Shown here one piece after another: positions 57,658-64,000 of a stretch of 64,000 bases of DNA. The stretch's first letter is position 1. Each line of letters starts with the position of its first letter. The notes below the pieces were generated by a model. The model was not told the origin of the DNA. It searched no databases and saw only the letters and a list, made by a program, of their open reading frames with translations. The translations under genes and the position numbers were made by a program. Source of the DNA: Drosophila pseudoobscura (taxonomy: Eukaryota > Arthropoda > Insecta > Diptera > Drosophilidae). The stretch is from NCBI RefSeq assembly GCF_009870125.1, contig NC_046683.1, positions 58,791,869-58,855,868 on the forward strand, in the 5' to 3' direction.

Positions 57658-60600
57658 AAGAGGGAGGGCGTACGAAGAAATAGTAGTACGGGATGATAAA
57701 TCAAGTCTGGCCAGTTGTTTGTCTGTGGCAACGAAAGAAAAATTGAAAAACAAAAGGAAACGCAACGTACAACAAAACAGAAAAAGGAAACGACATCGAC
57801 ATCGACAGCAAAACAGCTGATGCTGCGGCTGCTGCTACTCGGAGGAGTGCTGTCTGTGTGTGTGTCTGTGTGTATCTGCCAGATACATTTCGCTTTGCAG
57901 TGTGCAAGATCACGACCAACGAATCTGGCCGCTTTAATTGGCCAAAAGGGTAACTTCGACTAGGAGCCATGTCAATTCCTTTGTGTGCTATTTTTGAACT
58001 GGTCTTGGCCGTATATGGTTCTGGCCCTGGCCCAACTTTAAGACGCTTTCCAGCAGCAGGGTAACCGGGAAACAGATCAACGGGGAAATGGAAACAATTA
58101 AGTCATCGTTAGACGGCATTAGTGGCTTTAATTAGTGCGGCACAGTTATCGCTCCCGTCCGACTACCGACCACTGACGCGACAGTTTTTGTCAGGGCCCA
58201 AGGGTCTCGGGTATCGCAGCAGGGTCTCAAGCCACCAATCGGATACACCACATACCACATGCCGTATCAGGTAGCTGCCATGGCAGCTGACGCGCTAATC
58301 CCGAAATGGCACGCATTGAGGCCCCGACGGACCCGACCCCTGCACCGAGATAATGCCCCGACTATAATTAGAAAGTTAGTCAACCGACTTTCAGTCAACT
58401 GTAATTACGCCTGTCTATTCGTACACACACGAAACACGCTACAAGATACAAGATACAAGAATCCCAAACAAAGAACACTTGATCGTGTTGTTTGGGTTCC
58501 AGTTACGGTTACGGCTACCTTATAGTTTCGGGTTCTCCGACAGGTCCTTTCTTGTCGTCCCTGATTTATGGCCCTGCCAGGCTGAGGCAGAGGCAGAGGC
58601 AAAGGCAGAGGGAGAGTGCGAGAAGAAAGTGAGTTTTCGTATCGGTGCAGAACCTGTTTGGCGTTTTGGAAGGATACCAAAAGTCAAGTTCAAGACGCAT
58701 ACTCGTACGGTAATAAATTATGCAACGTTGTTTTCGCGTTGACTGCGCATCAAATGTCGAAAATTATGTCATAATCCTGAGCGAAACGCAGCTGCAAGAC
58801 GGGATTCCATTGGTGGGGTGGTTGTGGTTCCAGGTAGGCCCAGGACTGCGCAGTACCCCCCCGTGCCCCGTTGCTCGTGCCCCAGCCCCCCAGGTCCGTC
58901 CTCTGTACTTGGTTTGGGGGTTGCTGACGTGTTCATTTTCCACTGGCGTTGATTTGCAGCTAGAACGGAACCTTTCATCGATTTGCAGCTTAACCAAAAG
59001 GGCGATAAGGGGTGTACGGGGTCTACGGGGTCTACGGGGCGTACGAGTACGGAAACGGGTAGTGGGTGCCTCTGCTGGAAGCTTAAAAATAGGCTCCTGC
59101 AAAAGCATAGAGCGGGAAGCTGCAGAAACTTTTACTGGGCCTACATTTTGCCCCCAAAAATAAATGCGGAAGTTGCTTTACTGTATCTACACATAGATAC
59201 ACTCTCGCACACGCACAAGCACACACTGTGGCACATAATTGCAGTTAAAGAGAGTGGAGAGAGACGGAGAGAGAGAGAGAGAGTGTAGACCAAAACATTC
59301 GATATAGGGCCAGGGCCTGGCCTGCCTGTGAAGGTTGCTAAGTAATCAGCAGGGAAATGGAACTCTCCATCCACTGCGCAGGTCAAACTATTATGTTTGT
59401 AAACAAAATTCGACACCACGAGAAAGAGGGAGAGGGAGACAGGGAGAGACAGAGAGAGCAGCTAGCACTCTCTCTCCCTGAAAATAGGGGAAAATCCGTA
59501 ACAGTAACTGTTACAGTTACTCCGTACCCCACTGCGGGTCCCACTATTTCCATCTGACAGTTAGGGGTTCAGGCGGGGCGGGGGTTCTTTGTCGATTTAC
59601 ATTTCAACCATAAATTTAAATTTTAATTGCCAACGCTCAGGCGACATTTGACACGTTTCAATGATGTGGCAGAGCCAATCCCTAAATCATTTCCAGTGGG
59701 TCATTGGACAGATTAATTTTCATTCAATTCAAGTGGGAAATGTGTGTGTTTTTGCAGAACAGAAAACTTTTGAACAGGGAAAGAGGATACTTCAAATTTC
59801 CAAAATAATTTTACGAAAAACCGCGATTTCATGATTTTTCGTGGGTATCTGCATTGTGTTTATCAACAAAAATTGATGAATGGTAAACAGAATTGTATAG
59901 ACCTTTCATAGGATTTTTGATTTGTGTCGTAAGAGTGGATATATGTACATACCTGAAGATATAGCGACCCAAAGTTGAAACTTTCTACCATTTATCCAAG
60001 GTATCCAGACCTGCAACCCAATATTAATCTCGTGCTAAGTACTTGATTTCAGAAGCTCTCCATTTCCATGTTTCCATTTTCATTGAGCACTGTTTTTCCT
60101 CATTAGGTTCCTAAAAGACCAGAATTTTCCAACCGTTAAGATGAGTACAGTAAAGACTTTGGCATCTAGATTTAGTCGGATGATGAGCTAATGAGAGTAG
60201 AGTGATTTGCGGTCGTCATTAGGGGCAGACAGACAGACAGACAGATGGAATGGCAATAGCCCTGATGTAATCTGGGAATATAAGGGCGCGTAAATCGATT
60301 CACTGTTTGAATATTACATATATTGATTGATTAGACAAGGAGCTAAAGCTGTGGCTGACCCTATTCCAACACATATGTATATAGGACAGATGGGACGGGT
60401 ATTGGGACTGGGACTGGGACAGATAATGATAAACAAAGTGATAAAATAAATGCGCCGTGCCCAGTGCGATTCTGTCCAAGAAAATGACAAAAACACAACT
60501 GCGTTTCACGTACTAATTGAAATTACGCGTTATAAAACATCCATTTATACAGTCTATATATAAATGTGTGTATATACATATAATAAAATAAAAGCTCATC

Positions 60601-62814
60601 TAAATGCCATTAATGTATTAACACACACAGGCAGAGGGCAGTGCAGCAGAAGGTACACCGAACTTGAAATCTCTCGCATATAGAAATTCTCGCCAACCGG
60701 GCAGGGCGAGGCGAGGCGAGGCAAGGCCATATTTATCATCGATCGATCGTTTGATAAGCTGCATTCACACAACGGACTTGCCCAAGTCTTGCCCCATCTA
60801 CAGGCGGCAAGACAAGTGTGTGGGATGACGTTGGCGTCATCTCAAAAGAGAGAGCTTTACGTGTGGCTATAGAGACAGATCTAGAAGTATTCCTAAGCAT
60901 AGCCACTGAACACACTGTATTCCCCTACTATGGTAGTGAAATATGCCCATTCTCCGTGCTCGTATCTCTCATATGGTATGCATTACCACGAATTCCACAT
61001 GCAGCCCGAAAGATATCACATTCACATCGGATTCACAAGCATAAACACATGTATGGAATGAATACATAAAATAGGACAACAAAGTAAGTAGCTACTCTTG
61101 AAGCTTCTGTCGATATGCGTTGGCGTTTGTCATTTGCTTTATGGTTATTGTCGTCACTGTTGTCGTCGCTGGCGTCGCTTGGGTCCCATTTTCAGAACTC
61201 AGTTGCTGCGCAGTTGCCGCAAGCTATGCTTCACTCTTCATAGTGGGGAGCAGTACAGTACGGTTCTGCTCCAGAGGGGTGGTGCCCCAGAGTTGCGTTT
61301 GACTCCGGACGGAGTGCGCAATAGCCCACAAAAGAATGAAAGAAATTCTGCCCAGTCCACACCGCACTTTGATGCTGGCCGCTCCCGCTCCCGCTCGTCC
61401 GTTTGTTTAGACAGTTTTGGGGGGGTTGGGGGTTAGACCCAGAGACGACACGAGATGCTGGCTTATAATTTATGGTTGCTGCACGTCCATGTCCCTTCAC
61501 CCTTCACTCCCAGTAGCGTGGCATAAACATTACATGATTAGATAGACTCAAATTTCACTCCCTTTCGTTTTTCGGTTTCGGTTTTTTGTTTATTTGAGTT
61601 TAAAGTGTTGTTGTGCGTAAACACGAGTAGTTTTCTGATATTTTGTTTTCGTTGGCGTCTTCTTTCTTGTGACGCCAATCCAATATATTGTTTACCTCTC
61701 GTTGGGAAAGTGGGGGGGAATTGTTTTCTTAAACACAATCGGTGCGCGTGCGGACATGGATTTATTGGGGGAAAAAAACTTTGGTATTGGGGTGTGGGAT
61801 CACAAGATTTAATATATGTATTTGGGCACACATATATACAGATCTCTTGGCTGCTCTTTTGGCACCTGTATGCCCCACTCTACACACTCTTGTGGCTGTA
61901 CTTTCATCTCTCTCGGCCAAAAGCTACAACTTGTCGCTGCTGTGTGTATCAGCTGTTGCATGATAAAATATCTAAAAATATATAGAAACATAGAAAGAGG
62001 GGGAGAGAGGGAGGCAGAACAAGCTAATGGCGAAGGCAACCTTGAACCTGGACGCGAGGTTGTTGCCAGAAATATCTTGTACAAGTATCTGGGAGGTTTG
62101 GGCATGTCCATTATCATAGAATCTTCCATTTGATCAAGATCGAAATGTATTCCTTCATAAAGACAATCCCTCCTAAGTCTCCCCGCCTTATCAGCCTGAC
62201 ACCTAATGATTATTGTGGCATTTGCTTGATTTGAATTGATTTTCGTATTGCATAATGCGATAGTCGAGCAAGGTATTGCCCTGCCCTGCCCTGCCCTCAA
62301 TGTGGGGCTGTCTCCCCCGCAACGCAATGAATGACACTTTTGGCGAGCGAAGACGAGCAGTTCTCAGCGGCACTTCATTAGCATTTTTATGCGTTACGAC
62401 TGGCTCCGTTCTGGCATCCGTGACTTGGCATTAAAAAAAAAAATCTAAAAAAAATATTAGAGACTGCTGCCAGAGAAACTGTATTTTCGAATTGAACTTT
62501 GGAGCAGCCCCAACAGCCAACAGCCAGCAGCCAGCAGCCACCAGCTGGCTGGCAACTACTTTGCCCCTCCCTGCCGCCCCTCCCTACCGCCCCTCGAGTG
62601 GCTTAGTCACACAGATACTCGCTGGCATAAAGTTCGTGGCAAGTTGTTGGAAGCGAAGAGCCACTTGGTCTGGCAGTACTCATAGAAAAGTATCCAACAG
62701 ATACAACAGAAAGCTGGGTGGGGGCAGAGCGAGTGGGGCCAGGAAAGTGTGTCAAATGCGCAAACGTCAGAGCAGCTGATCGAGAGAGCAAGATATATAC
62801 ACAATGTACATATA

Positions 62815-63449
62815 GAGAAAGAGAGGGCAATAGTCAAGCAGTGGGAGAGAGTGGGAGAGAGAGAGAGATGTGCTCGGTTTTGTTAGTAAACAAAAATCAC
62901 GAACCTTATGTATGATCATTTACTCTCTCTCTCTCGCTCCCTCTCTCTCTCTCTCTGCACATAACGGGAGGGAGAGACCACGAAGCCAGCGACTGCACAG
63001 CTGCTTGGAGCATAATTTTGGCGCTTTGCAGCCCCGTGTGTCCCCGTGCCCTACCCCCCGGCTCGTGTTTACCCGCTCTCCCGAAACGCTTTTTGCGTTT
63101 TAAAAAAATACATAATTATGGGCTTAGATACGCTCTGGCGATCATTGCTCTGGCTCCGTGACTCTCTCACCCGCTCGTACGAGTCACGGAGTCGCACTCG
63201 GGCACGGACTCGGGCTCTCTCTCACACACTCTCTCTCTCTCTCTCGGAGCACTTCTTCAGAACCGAACGTCGACTGCTGACTGGCATTCGCATTTGATAA
63301 TTGAAACCCAGCAGAACGCAGCCGCAGCCGCTCGATCGATCGAGTGCAGCAGAAGGAAAGTGAAACTCACACGAAAAGATTAGGTAAATAAATGAACAAC
63401 AAGAGACAAGAGACAAAACATATGTATCTAACACTAAGAACAAGTGAGT
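62815..63449 (+). promoter_or_regulatory. GAGA-rich putative promoter and leader exon
   Basis: Dense GAGAG/CTCTC blocks (62815-62870, 62921-62957, 63223-63244) are typical of GAGA-factor-bound, paused promoters. They are followed by CTTCTTCAGAACC (initiator-like, about 63250-63262) and an exon-like stretch ending at a GTAAAT donor (63384) or a GTGAGT donor (63444-63449). It could be an alternative start of the same right-hand gene as the 56.4-kb leader. Confidence 0.4.
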
Positions 63450-63702
63450 GCAAAAGATTTTTTTATAAATTGTGAGTGAGAAAAAGAACTTTTGGCTAAA
63501 CTGCAGCTACCACATAGAGGCCACAGATACAGATACACACACACACACGCACACGCACACACACATACACAGCATTGTAGTGGAACTGGTGTGTGGCGTA
63601 GCTTTTGTTCTTGCGTCCACTTTTGAAATTCAAATTCCGTTGCCATTTTCAGTTGGCAATCGAGTGTCGACTTGGCTGTATCTCCGCAGTGTGGCTCTCT
63701 GC

Positions 63703-63732
63703 TGTATCCGTATCCGTATCCGTATCTGTATC
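63703..63732. repeat. (TCCGTA)n minisatellite
   Basis: Five units of TCCGTA/TCTGTA. Confidence 0.85.
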
Positions 63733-64000
63733 TGTGCCCGTGGCTGTGCATCTGTGTATCTGATTTGCTTCCAATTTACGTGTACCCAGTCGTTCGCTTC
63801 TTTCCTGCAAAGGCTGTCATCCCCCCAAAGGTGAGCGATCCATCCCATCCCCCGTCAATTTTGTGCCCGCAATTAGTTGCCCGTTTCGTGTAGGGTCCAA
63901 GGTCAGGGCTGACGTCAGTCGGCGGTGGGTCTTTTGTGCCAGATATTGCATAATTCCGTGAAAGTTTCCCCAGCAAGTGTTTGTTACAGATTGGTTTTTT

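Larger units (their letters stand above)
55436..64000. other. Non-coding region, probable 5' part of a gene to the right
   Basis: No coding exon is supported in 8.5 kb. Features are GAGA/CTCT tracts (55925-56015, 59270-59285, 59410-59475, 62815-62965, 63220-63245), TG tracts, a G17 run, and exon-like stretches ending in consensus donors at 56647, 63384 and 63444. The pattern is that of a developmental gene with several promoters and long first introns, whose coding part lies beyond the window. Confidence 0.45.

Overview
This is a stretch of insect nuclear genome and almost certainly Drosophila. The proteins read as fly Nprl3, mRpS6, BCDIN3D, the EGFL7-like gene slow, Syntaxin 17 and LLPH. Introns are mostly short (55-77 nt), and DRE (TATCGATA), Ohler Motif 1 and Motif 6 promoter elements are present. 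The very dense simple repeats would fit an obscura-group fly, but that is an inference. No CRISPR array, tRNA, rRNA or prokaryotic operon was seen.

Layout. 1-2.5 kb: AT-rich with no supported gene, one Motif 1 site. 2.5-12.7 kb: a compact gene island. In order it holds Nprl3 (+), a seven-finger ZAD zinc-finger gene (+), a second ZAD gene with one finger (-), a LINE remnant (-), an AT-rich THAP gene (-), mRpS6 (+), a CRAL-TRIO lipid-carrier gene (+) and BCDIN3D (-). 13-17 kb: a possible 41-codon basic small ORF (+) and a three-exon class A GPCR (-) with a probable long 3' UTR. 17-38 kb: mostly non-coding, rich in microsatellites, with one small three-exon membrane-protein gene (-, 27.4-27.9 kb) and two promoter-like regions (about 26.7-27.2 and 30.5 kb). 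38.2-52.1 kb: slow (+), four coding exons and one 12-kb intron. 53.0-55.3 kb: Syx17 (+) and LLPH (-), tail to tail. 55.4-64 kb: non-coding sequence with GAGA tracts and splice donors that look like leader exons of a gene lying to the right.

Functions. Nprl3 is a GATOR1 subunit (amino-acid control of TORC1) and Syx17 is the autophagosomal SNARE, so two autophagy/TOR-related genes lie about 50 kb apart. No coordinated module is evident. Most other genes are housekeeping (mitochondrial translation, RNA methylation, nucleolar protein, ZAD regulators). slow is a developmental extracellular gene and the GPCR is an orphan.

The most unusual signal is a sequence of roughly 100 bp found upstream of five of these genes (ZAD gene 1, ZAD gene 2, BCDIN3D, Syx17, LLPH). 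It always points at the gene, and in four cases it ends 86-92 nt before the ATG. Similarity extends beyond the known Motif 6, DRE and Motif 1 boxes, as if a whole promoter cassette had been duplicated or dispersed. A second dispersed family of AT-rich inserts carries inverted ends of the type ACACTCAGAG-AAAAA-GCCCT. All exon boundaries below were worked out by hand from splice sites and reading frame.
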